Below, in pieces: positions 42,076-50,531 of a DNA stretch of 64,000 nucleotides. The notes below the pieces were generated by a model. It was given only the letters and a program-made list of their open reading frames with translations, was not told the DNA's origin and did no database searches. The position numbers and the translations under genes are program-made. Within the stretch, counting starts at the first letter, position 1. The number at the start of each line of letters is the position of its first letter. The DNA comes from an uncultured Cohaesibacter sp. (GTDB lineage Bacteria > Pseudomonadota > Alphaproteobacteria > Rhizobiales > Cohaesibacteraceae): the NCBI RefSeq assembly GCF_963666525.1, contig NZ_OY762905.1, forward strand, positions 2,152,001-2,216,000, given 5' to 3'.

Positions 42076-43413
42076 TCAATCCTCGATAAACTGGATGGAC
42101 GGGGCGACAAAGTCCCGTGGCAGCAGTGCCGACAGCATGGCAACAACCTGCTTGGCCGATTTTCCAGCGCCACCACCGCTGGCCGGGCCGTTGGTGTAGA
42201 GCGTTTCAACCTCGTTGCCGATTTTCACAGCTTCCTTCAGCGTCTCGCAGCGTCCTGCAACGCGGATGCGAACTTCGGTCGGCTCTGGCTGAGGTGCCAG
42301 AACATCGCCATGAATGGCGTTGATGCCGATCAGGTCGAACCGCAGCTCGCTGGTTTCCACCTTGGCGATCTGCAACCGCTCGCGGACTATATCGAGCGCC
42401 AGCTTGCCGCGGGCCACACAGCCAGGACCGGCATAGGACATCTCGCCTTCACCGATATAGCCATCGACATAGCCAACCGAAGCCTTGAGGGTTGCGGGGC
42501 GTTCACGGCCGGTCACATTGCCAACCTTGACGCGATCCTTGGCAATCTGCTCGAAGGTGATGTTTGAGAAATCGGCGGTGACATCGGGGGTCAGATAATG
42601 GGCAGGATCGTGCACCTCATAGAGGATCTGTTCCTTGCAGGTATCGACGGTCACAGAGCCACCGGCTTCGGCAATCTTGGTGATGACCGCTTCGCCATTT
42701 TCGTTCACTTCGGCAATCGGGAACCCCAGATGACCAAGCCCCTCGACATCCTTCTTGCCCGGCTCGGCATAGTAACCGCCCGTGATCTGGCCTGCGCATT
42801 CCAGCAGGTGGCCAACAGCGGTGCCCTTGCCCAGCTTGTCCCAGTCATCCAGCGCCCAGCCGAATTCAACGATCTGCGGCGCAAGGAACATCGAGGGATC
42901 GGCCACGCGGCCGGTGATCACCACATCGGCGCCCTCGAGCAGGGCCTTGACGATCGGCTCGGCACCGACATAGGCGTTTGCGGAGACTATGGTGTTGGAC
43001 ATGGAGGAAACCGGCTCACCGGTTTCCGTTATCTTGACATCGCTGGATTTGAGGATCTCGAACACATCGTCGCCGGAGACGGCAGCGATCTTGAGATCCC
43101 CAAGGCCCAGCTGCGCTGCAATTTCGCTGGTTTTCTTGGCAGCAGAGAGCGGATTGGCCGCACCCATGTTGGTCACGATCTTGACGCCGTTCTTTCTGCA
43201 GGCGGGGAGAACCGCCTGCATCCGTTCGGTCAGAAGAGGATCATAGCCCTGTTCCGGATCATTCAGTTTTGCTCTCTGGGCAATCGCGATGGTCCGTTCG
43301 GCGAGACATTCGAACACGAGATAGTCGATGTCTCCCTTTTCTGCCAGTTCCACGGCGGGTTCGATGCGGTCACCGGAGTAGCCGGCACCGGATCCAATAC
43401 GAATGGTCTTCAT
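42076..43413 (-). CDS. AtuA-type DUF1446 protein
   Basis: A 445-residue DUF1446 protein. Landmarks are IRIGSGAGYSGDRIEPAVEL at the start, DYLVFECLAERT, NMGAANPLSAAKK, ADVVITGRVADPS, GHLLECAGQITGGYYAEPG and ITGRERP-like VTGRERPATLKASVGYVDG. AtuA was found in acyclic terpene utilisation of Pseudomonas, but the reaction is not established and homologues occur in many unrelated operons. Here it is between a CitMHS carrier and CoA-transferase/thiolase genes, so it probably acts on a carboxylic acid or its CoA ester before thiolysis. The usual C-terminal domain is encoded by the next gene. Confidence 0.82.
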   Translation of the reverse strand: MKTIRIGSGAGYSGDRIEPAVELAEKGDIDYLVFECLAERTIAIAQRAKLNDPEQGYDPLLTERMQAVLPACRKNGVKIVTNMGAANPLSAAKKTSEIAAQLGLGDLKIAAVSGDDVFEILKSSDVKITETGEPVSSMSNTIVSANAYVGAEPIVKALLEGADVVITGRVADPSMFLAPQIVEFGWALDDWDKLGKGTAVGHLLECAGQITGGYYAEPGKKDVEGLGHLGFPIAEVNENGEAVITKIAEAGGSVTVDTCKEQILYEVHDPAHYLTPDVTADFSNITFEQIAKDRVKVGNVTGRERPATLKASVGYVDGYIGEGEMSYAGPGCVARGKLALDIVRERLQIAKVETSELRFDLIGINAIHGDVLAPQPEPTEVRIRVAGRCETLKEAVKIGNEVETLYTNGPASGGGAGKSAKQVVAMLSALLPRDFVAPSIQFIED

Positions 43414-43460
43414 ATCGAATGTTCCTTGTTGTTATTATTTCGAGCTATGACGTGCTGTGA

Positions 43461-44771
43461 TCAGATCGGGAAAATCCCAAAGACCACTGCGGCAACCGTC
43501 ATGATGATCGAGATTGCGAAGACCAGCGGAATGGTGAATTTCTGATGCTCCCCGAGAGGAACACCGGTCAATCCGATCAACAGGAAGGTCGAGGCGGTCA
43601 GCGGGCTAACCGGGAAGCCGGTGGTCATCTGGCCAAGAATGGAAGCCTGACCGATTGCAATCGGGTCGCCACCGAAGGTCTTGTAGACGTCAGCAATGAC
43701 CGGCATGACACCGAAATAGTAGGAGTCAGGGTCAAACAGCAGGCTGAACGGCATGGACAGCGCACCAACCAGGGCCGGCATATGGCTTGCGAAATCGGCA
43801 GGCACAAAGTTGGCAGCCGTTTCGGCCATTGCCTTGAGCATGCCGGATTCCCGCATGATACCGGTGAAGGCGCCTGCGGCAAACAGGATGGAAGCCATCA
43901 TCAGGGCGGCTTTCGCATGAGCGTCGACCCGCTTCTTCTGGGCATCGACCTGCGGATAGTTGATCATCAGCGCAACAACGGTACCGAGCATGAAGGAAAT
44001 GGCAGCCGGAAGAGTGCCGGAAATCATGGCAGCGATAACGGCAATGGTCAGGAGAATGTTCAGCCAGAACATTTTCGGACGGCGCAGTTCCTTTTCCTCA
44101 TCGCTCAGTTCACGAACATGAACCTCGGTATGATCCACGTCGGTCAGCGCACCTTCGGCTGCCAGCCGCTTTTCTTCACGCATGCCAAGGAAGTAGGCAA
44201 GGGCGACAACGGACAGAAGGCCGACAACCCAGACCCCGATCATCGGGTTGAACACATCGGTCACAGGCACGTTCAGTGACGTTGCTGCACGCAGGGTCGG
44301 ACCACCCCATGGCAGCATGTTTGCTGTACCGGCAGCCATGGCTGCAATCGCGGCCAGCACAACGCGGCGCATCTTGAGGCGATCATAGAGCGGCAACATT
44401 GCCGGAATTGTTACGAGGAAGGTCACGGCTCCGGAACCATCAAGGTGCACGACAAGTGCCAGAATGGCCGTGCCCAGCGTGATGCGGGCAGGCTTCATGC
44501 CGACCGTTTTCAGGATGCGATTGATGATCGGATCCATCATCCCGGCGTCCGAGAGGATGCCAAAGAAGACGATGGCAAAAACGAACATGGCGGCAACGGA
44601 CGAGATTTTCGTGATGCCGGTGACCATGAATTTGGCGCTCTCGAGCCCGAAGCCGCCGATCAGGGCAGCGGCGAGCGGAACAACAATAAGAGCAACCAGC
44701 GGTGATAGTTTGTTTGTCATGACGGTTACGAGCAAGACAAGTATCGTAACCAATCCCAATAGTGCTAGCAT
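43461..44771 (-). CDS. CitMHS family carboxylate transporter
   Basis: A 436-residue inner-membrane protein with about twelve hydrophobic segments, typical of the CitMHS (citrate-metal:proton symporter) family. Family segments include GTANMLPWGGPTLRAAT, FDPDSYYFGVMPV and QMTTGFPVSPLTASTFLL. A charged cytoplasmic loop lies near residues 200-235. Family members carry citrate-metal complexes or other small carboxylates. It is the first gene of the operon and divergent from a LysR regulator, so it should import the acid degraded by the downstream genes. Confidence 0.88.
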   Translation of the reverse strand: MLALLGLVTILVLLVTVMTNKLSPLVALIVVPLAAALIGGFGLESAKFMVTGITKISSVAAMFVFAIVFFGILSDAGMMDPIINRILKTVGMKPARITLGTAILALVVHLDGSGAVTFLVTIPAMLPLYDRLKMRRVVLAAIAAMAAGTANMLPWGGPTLRAATSLNVPVTDVFNPMIGVWVVGLLSVVALAYFLGMREEKRLAAEGALTDVDHTEVHVRELSDEEKELRRPKMFWLNILLTIAVIAAMISGTLPAAISFMLGTVVALMINYPQVDAQKKRVDAHAKAALMMASILFAAGAFTGIMRESGMLKAMAETAANFVPADFASHMPALVGALSMPFSLLFDPDSYYFGVMPVIADVYKTFGGDPIAIGQASILGQMTTGFPVSPLTASTFLLIGLTGVPLGEHQKFTIPLVFAISIIMTVAAVVFGIFPI

Positions 44772-45153
44772 TTCATCCCTCAGCTTTTCTTGTCATCCGA
44801 TATGCTTTGCGCATTCTCTGGTATGACTTAGTATTTTTGAAACAGCTACCACAGCATAAGGAGTAACGCGTACTTTAAAACTTTAGGATATAAAGTTTTT
44901 TACTGACCTCCCGATCTGCAGGCGTCCCTTTTATTTTTGAACGCGAGCTTAATTCTAAAATATTTGTTTAAATAAAAAAATTGAAATTATATGATAGCAC
45001 TGATAATGATCTTTTATAACAGAATAGCAATAATCCTTGATTCTGCTTCTTTTTATCGCGACCTAGCCTTATGGCTGAAATTTCTCCTTCCCCTGCATGA
45101 TGGCGGACAAGAGGGAGTTCGCAAGCTGAGTCGCGAACAGCGTTGGAGGCAAT
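44772..45153. promoter_or_regulatory. AT-rich divergent regulatory region, CitMHS operon/LysR
   Basis: The 382 bp between the divergent starts is strongly A/T-rich at 44850-45010 and has no supportable gene. It should hold the LysR-controlled promoter of the CitMHS operon. I did not find a single convincing inverted repeat. Confidence 0.5.
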
Positions 45154-46095
45154 ATGCAGCCCAGTTTCCGCCAGATACGCGCCTTTCTTTCGGTCGCTTC
45201 GCATTTGAAATTCACACGCGCAGCCGAGGAATTGAACATTTCCCAACCCGCGCTTACCGTCCAGATCAACCAGCTGGAAGAAGCACTCTCCATCAAGCTG
45301 TTCAACAGGAACCGCCGTCAGGTTACCCTCACCCCAGCCGGACATGACCTGTTGCCCCTGTTCGAGCGGATAGCAGCGGACATGGACGAGGTGATGACCG
45401 CCAGTAGCGACATCTATCAGGCGCGCCGCGGCGTCGTGCGCATCGCCGCCCTGCCCTCGGTCACATCACGCATCGTTCCGAAGGCGATGGCCACATTTCG
45501 CAAGACCCATCCGAATATCCAGATCCGCATCCGCGACGTCGTGGCGGAAACCGTCGTTGAAATGGTCAAGAACGAGGATGTGGACTTTGGCATCGGCGTC
45601 CGACTGACGCCGGATCGCGAGATCAAGGTCGAAAATTTCATTACAGATCACGTCTGCGCGTTTTACCAGGGCGGCCACCCTCTTGAAAACGCCAGAGCCA
45701 TCCTGAAGCTCAATGACTGTGTCGCCTATCCGCTCATTCTGACGGGCAAGAACAGCTCGATCCGTGTCCTTTTCGAGCGCTCCATGGCACGAGAAGGCAC
45801 CGAGGTCGATATCGCGGCAGAGGCGAACTACATGTCGACCGCATTGGGAATGGTGCGCGCCGGTCTCGGGGTCGCCATTCTCCCCAAATCCGCGATCGAC
45901 GCCGGTAGCGTCCTCGGGCTTGCCTACAAACAGATTGACGCCCCATGGCTGCACCGCCGCATTGGTATCATTCGCAAGGCGAGCAGAACAGATTCCCCTG
46001 TGGCGGAACATTTCATCAAGGCCCTGCAAGCCGCCGTCGACAGCATGCCCAACAATGCGTTTCAAAGCGCAAGGAAAACCGAGTTGACCAAGTAG
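45154..46095 (+). CDS. LysR family transcriptional regulator
   Basis: A 313-residue LysR regulator with TTGGAGGC before ATG 45154. The DNA-binding part is RQIRAFLSVASHLKFTRAAE, then ISQPALTVQINQLEE and VTLTPAG. The effector domain begins near residue 90 and includes GMVRAGLGVAILP. Divergent orientation makes it the presumptive activator of the CitMHS/AtuA/CoA-transferase/thiolase operon, likely responding to the imported acid. Confidence 0.88.
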   Translation: MQPSFRQIRAFLSVASHLKFTRAAEELNISQPALTVQINQLEEALSIKLFNRNRRQVTLTPAGHDLLPLFERIAADMDEVMTASSDIYQARRGVVRIAALPSVTSRIVPKAMATFRKTHPNIQIRIRDVVAETVVEMVKNEDVDFGIGVRLTPDREIKVENFITDHVCAFYQGGHPLENARAILKLNDCVAYPLILTGKNSSIRVLFERSMAREGTEVDIAAEANYMSTALGMVRAGLGVAILPKSAIDAGSVLGLAYKQIDAPWLHRRIGIIRKASRTDSPVAEHFIKALQAAVDSMPNNAFQSARKTELTK

Positions 46096-46189
46096 CCGGC
46101 CGCCATACGGGCTCACCCTCATGTGGGAATCGCCTTTTGGAAGCATGGCGCCGGACCCGACACGCCTTGAGACCACTCAGGCAGTCATC

Positions 46190-46429
46190 TCATGTCAGGA
46201 CCTCGAGCCCGATCAGGCGACCGCTTGCATCGCAATCCAGAATGATATCCGTTCCAGCCAGGATCTCTGCGAGATCAATATCCTTGTTCCCGCCAATCAG
46301 GTCTCTCAAGGATATCGAGCGGGCAACAGCGCCCGCCGTCCCCTTACCCGGATGATTTGGAAGATAAAGGTAGAAGACGTCCTTCTCCTGCCCGTCCAGA
46401 CAAGCAAATCGTTCTGCTTCCACAGGCAT
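46190..46429 (-). CDS. DUF2283 family small protein
   Basis: A 79-residue protein from ATG 46429 with GAGGGGAGA directly upstream. The end of the protein, IILDCDASGRLIGLEVL, is the signature of DUF2283 proteins, which are small beta-rich proteins of unknown role, often near toxin-antitoxin loci. The N-terminal half (DVFYLYLPNH) also fits the expected first strands. No partner toxin is visible on either side. It lies convergent to the LysR gene. Confidence 0.6.
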   Translation of the reverse strand: MPVEAERFACLDGQEKDVFYLYLPNHPGKGTAGAVARSISLRDLIGGNKDIDLAEILAGTDIILDCDASGRLIGLEVLT

Positions 46430-46788
46430 TCTCCCCTCTTGTTCGCACCAGTTTCAACTCGCTGTTTCCGTATCCAAAAAACTGGGAGCCGGCATCACCG
46501 CCAGTTTCCTGCGCGAACCAAAGCCGCGCGGCTCTTGACCATAGCGCGAGAAGACACCCCAACCAATCAACAATGGCATCATCGCAGCGACAAGCCATGG
46601 GGTGCATACGTTAAATACGAGCGCTCCGGCAACGCCAGTCAAACGCAACCGGAATAATCTCTTGCCCTGTCATTGAAACACCCACAGGGTTCTCCATATC
46701 TTCTCAGTGGTCAACCGGAGCTTCAAACCGTCGCCCTTCAAGTGGCAAGCGTTGCTGTTTCTGCCGTGACATCACGTTGGGGGCGCTG
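46430..46788. other. Intergenic region upstream of DUF2283 and CaCA genes
   Basis: A 359 bp divergent gap. A 64-codon minus-strand frame at 46454-46648 (TTG start, one hydrophobic stretch) is weakly protein-like but lacks a ribosome site, so I leave it unassigned. No clear promoter or repeat was seen. Confidence 0.4.
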
Positions 46789-47709
46789 ATGGAATATCTT
46801 TTTGTTTTAGTAGGTCTGGTTTGTCTGTTCGTCGGCGGTGAATGGCTGGTCAAGGGCGCGATCGGAGTTTCACAAAAGCTCGGATTGCCGGCCTTTCTGA
46901 TCTCGCTGACCGTTGTCGGCTTTGGAACGTCGATGCCGGAACTGCTGGTTTCGTTGAAAGCAGCCATCGGGCATTTCCCCGGTATTGTGCTTGGCAATGT
47001 CGTCGGCTCGAACATCGCCAATATCCTGCTCATTGTCGGATTGGCAGCCATGATCGCACCGATCCGCTTGCGGGCCGAGATATGCCGTCGCGATTCAGCG
47101 GTCATGCTAGCCGCCACGGCGTCACTGACAGTTGCCCTGAGTTTGCACGCGATCAATCAGTGGATTGGCTGCGCGATGCTTTTGTCGCTGACCGCCTATC
47201 TTGTCATTGCCTATCTGCAGGACAGGAAAACCGGATACAGCGAGTATGACGCGCAGCGACCGTCCCTTTCCATGGTACGGATCGTGGCACTGCTGGCCAT
47301 CGGCCTCGTGTTGCTGGTGGCGGGCGCCGACTTGCTCGTCCGGGGTGCCACGACCGTCGCCTCTGATCTGGGCGTTTCCAATGCTGTCATAGGGCTCACC
47401 GTTGTGGCTGTGGGCACCAGCCTGCCAGAATTGGCAACCTCGATGGTTGCCGCGCTTCATCGCAGGTCCGACGTCGCGATTGGAAATGTCGTTGGCTCCA
47501 ATATCTTCAACATTCTTGGCATTCTCGGTCTGACGTCGATCGTCTCACCTGTGCCTGTGGCTGACCGCTTCGCCTACATCGATGCTTGGGTCATGCTTGG
47601 AGCGACAGTCATCCTGTTCACTTTGCTGATGTTTTCCCGCATCATCGGGCGGATCATCGGGGCTTTCTTCCTGGCAGCATATGCCATCTATATCATCTCG
47701 ATGGCATAG
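46789..47709 (+). CDS. Calcium/sodium antiporter, CaCA family (YrbG-like)
   Basis: A 306-residue inner-membrane protein with ten hydrophobic segments and the two alpha repeats of the family. The first has VGFGTSMPELLVSLKAA and GNVVGSNIANILLI; the second has VAVGTSLPELATSMVAA and GNVVGSNIFNILGI. The paired acidic residues in GTS-PEL are the cation ligands. ATG 46789 has GGGGG five bases upstream; another ATG is 4 codons earlier. It is monocistronic. Confidence 0.9.
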   Translation: MEYLFVLVGLVCLFVGGEWLVKGAIGVSQKLGLPAFLISLTVVGFGTSMPELLVSLKAAIGHFPGIVLGNVVGSNIANILLIVGLAAMIAPIRLRAEICRRDSAVMLAATASLTVALSLHAINQWIGCAMLLSLTAYLVIAYLQDRKTGYSEYDAQRPSLSMVRIVALLAIGLVLLVAGADLLVRGATTVASDLGVSNAVIGLTVVAVGTSLPELATSMVAALHRRSDVAIGNVVGSNIFNILGILGLTSIVSPVPVADRFAYIDAWVMLGATVILFTLLMFSRIIGRIIGAFFLAAYAIYIISMA

Positions 47710-47716
47710 ATGGCAT

Positions 47717-47744
47717 CAACGGTAGAACCAACGTCGTACCGTTG
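47717..47744. terminator. Inverted repeat between convergent antiporter and AraC genes
   Basis: CAACGGTA (47717-47724) and TACCGTTG (47737-47744) form a perfect 8 bp stem with a 12-base loop, placed midway between the two stops. No T run follows. Confidence 0.4.
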
Positions 47745-47747
47745 GCG

Positions 47748-48578
47748 CTATGACCGGATTTTCAGGACCGACTTGCGATAATCATCCGGAGTCTTCCCAA
47801 TCATGCGCCGGAACATGGTGATGAAGGATGAGGGGCTGCCATAGCCGAGATGGACGGCAATGCTCTGCACGGTCTCCCCCGCCTCCAGCATGGGCATCGC
47901 CTTCAAAACCCTCATCCTCTGCTTCCATTCGGTGAAGGGAATCCCAAGATCACGGTGGCAACGACGGATCAGCGTGCGTTCGGTAGCCCCGTGCAGCCGC
48001 GCCAGCTCGGCCAGAGACCGGTTATCATGCGGGTTGTCCTGCAGAAACTGCAGGATCGGCTCCAGAAGGCTGTCAGTCGTCCAGGGCAGGAAAGAGCCAA
48101 CCTGCGGACCGGAAGCAAATTGATCAATGACAACCTGGAGAAACCGCAAATGCGCCGGATCGGCAGGATCTGCTCCTTCGGAGTCTCTCAAATGTTCCAG
48201 CATGGTTCGCAGCATCGGACTGACTTCAAGCGCTGTGGTTTCGCCGGGAAGCTGACCACACAGTGCCTCAGCAACATAGAGAGAACAGTGAACGGCGGCC
48301 TGCCGATTGAGACCCTGATGCTCCATGTTGGGGGGAAGCCACACGGCGTATTGGGGCGGCGCGAGAAAATACCCGTCCCTGAGACTGATCTCCATCACAC
48401 CGCTATAGGAATAGACCAGTTCCCCCCAGGGATGGCTGTGGCGTGGATAGATGGCATTCTTCGGCATCTGTGCCGAGCGGAAGTAAAGGGGATGCGGCAG
48501 TTGCTCGCGAAAGGGAGCATCATGAAAGAGTGGAGCCTTGCCGGATCGTGGTGTCAGATTCTCGATAGCAACTGTCAT
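47748..48578 (-). CDS. AraC family transcriptional regulator with cupin sensor domain
   Basis: A 276-residue regulator. The N-terminal cupin part shows RHSHPWGELVYSYSGVMEISL and PPNMEHQGL. The C-terminal AraC HTH has SLAELARLHGATERTLIRRCHRDLG-type residues (seen as ATERTLIRRCHRDLG) and VQSIAVHLGYGSPSSFITMFRR, ending near the C-terminus. ATG 48578 gives the cupin start; a longer frame reaches 48644 but would collide with the divergent promoter. It is divergent from the DMT exporter and quinone reductase pair and probably controls it. Confidence 0.85.
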   Translation of the reverse strand: MTVAIENLTPRSGKAPLFHDAPFREQLPHPLYFRSAQMPKNAIYPRHSHPWGELVYSYSGVMEISLRDGYFLAPPQYAVWLPPNMEHQGLNRQAAVHCSLYVAEALCGQLPGETTALEVSPMLRTMLEHLRDSEGADPADPAHLRFLQVVIDQFASGPQVGSFLPWTTDSLLEPILQFLQDNPHDNRSLAELARLHGATERTLIRRCHRDLGIPFTEWKQRMRVLKAMPMLEAGETVQSIAVHLGYGSPSSFITMFRRMIGKTPDDYRKSVLKIRS

Positions 48579-48643
48579 GAAATCAATATATACGGATTTG
48601 GTGACAATTGCTATTGTCCTTGAATGCGACAGGGAGCACAACA

Positions 48644-49603
48644 TTGGATCACCGCAAACCTCTTGATCTTACCGCCATCGGCCTGATGATCGGCATTTGC
48701 TCAATCTGGGCGATGCAGCAGATCGGTCTCAAGGCGACGGAAGTCTATGCTTCCCCAATTCTGCAGATCGGCATCCGCTCCGGTCTCGCGGCGATTTGCA
48801 TCTATGTCCTGTCGGCGTTCCAGCAAAGACGCCCCGCGGTTCTGGGCCAGACCGCGATGATCGGCGCTGTCACGGGGTTGTTGTTTGCGCTTGAGTTTTT
48901 CCTCGTCGGAAAGGCGCTCAAATACAGCAGTGCGTCCCATGTGGTGGTTTTTCTCTACACGGCGCCGGTCTTTGCCGCACTCGGTCTGCATCTGAAGCTG
49001 CCAACCGAGCGCCTTTCCCGTATCCAATGGGGTGGCATTCTGGTGGCTGTCATCGGAATTGCCTATGCCTTTCTGATGCCGGCAACGGGCAAGAGTGGAA
49101 CGGAGGTCGCAGCGTCGACCATGTTGGGCGATGCCATGGCCCTTGCTGCTGGCGCGGTGTGGGGGGCAACAACCATCCTCATCCGAACAACCCGCCTCAG
49201 TGATCTGCCCGCAACGCACACCTTGTTCTATCAACTCTCGCTCACGTCTATTGTCCTGATTGTTGTGTCCGTACTGACTCTCCAGACGGCAATCATTCCT
49301 GCCGCGCCGCTCTTCTGGAATCTGGCTTTCCAAACCCTGATCGTCGCCTTTTCCAGTTTCCTCTGCTGGTTTTGGATGCTGACCCGCTACAAGGCCTCGC
49401 AGTTGGGAGTGTTTTCCTTCTTGACGCCGCTGTTCGGCGTCATTCTGGGGGCATTGCTGCTGCATGAACCGCTGACTCACACGTTTTTGACTGGCGCAGC
49501 CGGTGTGCTTGTCGGCATTATCACGGTGAGTGCCAGTCCGTGGGTTGAACGCTTGCGTCACGCCCGAGGTCAATCGAGCAAGGATCAGGAGATTCCAGCA
49601 TGA
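48644..49603 (+). CDS. DMT family transporter (two EamA domains)
   Basis: A 319-residue membrane protein with ten hydrophobic segments forming two EamA halves (SIWAMQQIGLKATEVYASP, then GALLLHEPLTHTFLTGAAGVLVG at the end). I use TTG 48644 with AGGGAG seven bases upstream; the ATG-less extension to 48608 lacks a site. Members export metabolites or amino acids. The stop overlaps the next gene's start in ATGA, so the DMT carrier and the quinone reductase are co-translated. Confidence 0.82.
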   Translation: MDHRKPLDLTAIGLMIGICSIWAMQQIGLKATEVYASPILQIGIRSGLAAICIYVLSAFQQRRPAVLGQTAMIGAVTGLLFALEFFLVGKALKYSSASHVVVFLYTAPVFAALGLHLKLPTERLSRIQWGGILVAVIGIAYAFLMPATGKSGTEVAASTMLGDAMALAAGAVWGATTILIRTTRLSDLPATHTLFYQLSLTSIVLIVVSVLTLQTAIIPAAPLFWNLAFQTLIVAFSSFLCWFWMLTRYKASQLGVFSFLTPLFGVILGALLLHEPLTHTFLTGAAGVLVGIITVSASPWVERLRHARGQSSKDQEIPA

Positions 49604-50376
49604 AAGCGCATATTGTTCTGGCCCATCCCGAACCCCAATCCTATAACGCCCATCTGGCCAGGACTGCCCGAGACCAGTTGGAGAGACAGGGATATTCGGT
49701 CACCATCTCCGACCTCTATGCCATGAACTTCGACCCTTGCGAGCGGGCCAGCCACTATCCTGAACGGATCGCACCCGATCGCTTTGACATTCAAAGTGAA
49801 CAGCGCCATGCCTCGTCCACCGGGGCCATGCCAGCAGACATCCAAGAGGAAATCGCCCGCCTTGAGGCCGCAGACCTGTTGATCCTGCAATATCCCATGT
49901 GGTGGCACCTGCCGCCCGCCATCCTCAAGGGGTGGATGGATCGTGTCTTTATCTACGGCTCGGTCTACACCAGCAAGAAGCGGTTCGAGAATGGGGCATT
50001 TACCGGCAAGAAGGCCATGCTTTCGGTGACAGTTGGCACAAGCAGCGCCACCTATGATCATAACGGGCGCAGTGGTGACATCAGTCTAATGCTCTGGCCG
50101 GTCAACTTCAATCTTGCCTATGTCGGCTTTGACGTGCTCGAGCCCTTCATAGCCTATGGCGTCGAGGCAGGGCTGCGTTATTCCACAGATAAGGAGGTGG
50201 AAGGGCGCCTTGCCGGCATCACAGAGGACATGAGGCAATCCATCGCGAAGCTTTCCTCACGCGCAACGATTCCGTTCAACAGGATGGCCGAATGGGGACC
50301 GGACGGTCACATCGTTGCCGATGCGCCTGTCTATTCACCCTTCATCAGACATAAAAAGACCCTCGATCTCGACTGA
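49600..50376 (+). CDS. NAD(P)H-dependent quinone reductase, flavodoxin-like fold
   Basis: A 258-residue protein of the NQO/MdaB-like family: HIVLAHPEPQSYNAHLA at the N-terminus (FMN/FAD phosphate site), LILQYPMWWHLPPAILKGW near residue 95, and FTGKKAMLSVTVGTS near 145. These enzymes reduce quinones or electrophiles by two electrons in the cytoplasm. Coupled to the DMT carrier by ATGA overlap and probably under the divergent AraC regulator, suggesting detoxification of a redox-active compound; this last point is inference. Confidence 0.85.
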   Translation: MKAHIVLAHPEPQSYNAHLARTARDQLERQGYSVTISDLYAMNFDPCERASHYPERIAPDRFDIQSEQRHASSTGAMPADIQEEIARLEAADLLILQYPMWWHLPPAILKGWMDRVFIYGSVYTSKKRFENGAFTGKKAMLSVTVGTSSATYDHNGRSGDISLMLWPVNFNLAYVGFDVLEPFIAYGVEAGLRYSTDKEVEGRLAGITEDMRQSIAKLSSRATIPFNRMAEWGPDGHIVADAPVYSPFIRHKKTLDLD

Positions 50377-50531
50377 CGCGCCTTGCGCAAGCAAACGACC
50401 TCGCGGCCCCTCAGGATGAAGACATCCCCCCGCATTCCGACCAGAGGCACAGAAAAACGGCCTGGAAAGACAGCCCCTCGGAGGATCTCGGCTTGAAACC
50501 CCGCCTGCGGCGCGGCGGCAGAATCGCAAAC

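Noticed and set aside
46190..46429. DUF2283 gene as part of a toxin-antitoxin pair
   Set aside because: Neither neighbour encodes a toxin-like protein; only the single small gene is supported.
46454..46648. 64-codon minus-strand frame with one hydrophobic stretch
   Set aside because: TTG start without ribosome site and no family resemblance; left as unassigned intergenic sequence.
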